From CAYFPX01 sp964501915 (GTDB taxonomy: Bacteria > Myxococcota_A > UBA796 > CAJQPC01): DNA of 7,348 nucleotides. The notes under the pieces are model-generated. The model was not told the origin of the DNA. It made no database searches and saw only the letters and a list, made by a program, of their open reading frames with translations. Both the position numbers and the translations under genes were made by a program. The DNA is taken from positions 1 to 7,348 of the forward strand of contig CAZCVP010000292.1 in NCBI GenBank assembly GCA_964501915.1, given 5' to 3'. Shown here piece after piece: positions 7,273 through 7,348 of this stretch (position 1 is the first letter of the stretch; every line of letters begins with the position of its first letter).

Positions 7273-7348
7273 GTTCTGCTCACTCCCAGAGTGCTACCCC
7301 ACCCCAGTGTCACCTCAGGTCACGACCTCATCCGACAACGACGCCAGC
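7273..7348. other. Short upstream flank of cas3, no gene or clear promoter
   Basis: The 76 bases upstream of cas3 contain no supported gene and no convincing -35/-10 pair or sigma-54 site. There is a GGGAG at 7283-7287 that could serve the GTG start of cas3. The sequence gtcac occurs twice (7309-7313 and 7319-7323) around a small ACCT-C-AGGT dyad, which could be an operator but is short enough to be chance. On the plus strand a GTG at 7307 opens a 14-codon frame to the edge without a ribosome-binding site. On the minus strand a TGA at 7330-7328 could end an upstream gene. Neither can be decided here. Confidence 0.4.

Noticed and set aside
1..7348. CRISPR array, cas4-cas1, cas2, tRNA/rRNA, insertion sequences
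   Set aside because: No regularly spaced repeat, no adaptation-gene motifs, no RNA-gene signature and no transposase or terminal inverted repeats were seen; the window is almost fully coding with four intact cas genes.
7307..7348. Possible divergent gene on the plus strand starting at GTG 7307
   Set aside because: Only 14 codons are visible, there is no ribosome-binding site, and the start is just 34 bases from the cas3 start; not enough to call a gene.

Overview
The window holds the effector (interference) part of a type I-G CRISPR-Cas locus (formerly type I-U, the 'GSU005x' family), all on the minus strand and read from high to low coordinates: cas3 (7272-4936), csx17/cas8g (4939-2543), csb1/cas7 (2539-1544) and csb2/cas5-cas6 (1544-108). 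A fifth minus-strand reading frame appears to start 8 bases after csb2 (99) and runs off the window. No CRISPR array, cas4-cas1 or cas2 is present. If they exist they lie outside, most likely beyond position 1.

The four genes fill about 97% of the sequence and are packed as one transcription and translation unit: a 4-base overlap (ATGA), a 3-base gap, a 1-base overlap (TGATG) and an 8-base gap. A Shine-Dalgarno sequence for each of csx17, csb1 and csb2 lies inside the end of the preceding gene. The only upstream non-coding DNA visible is 76 bases (7273-7348), with no convincing promoter.

Expected division of labour, from what is known of the subtype: Csb2 combines Cas5 and Cas6 roles (crRNA processing and 5'-handle binding), Csb1 forms the Cas7 backbone along the crRNA, Csx17 is the large Cas8-type subunit expected to help recognise target DNA, and Cas3 unwinds and cuts the target. 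Cas3 has its helicase first and its HD nuclease last, the reverse of classical Cas3. All expected motifs are present, so the interference module looks intact.

The DNA is strongly GC-rich with GC-rich third codon positions, as in Myxococcota and other high-GC proteobacteria, Planctomycetes or Actinobacteria. The window does not allow a firmer assignment. I see no novel system in the four complete genes. The least explained item is the truncated reading frame at the low-coordinate edge, which does not obviously begin like Cas4-Cas1.
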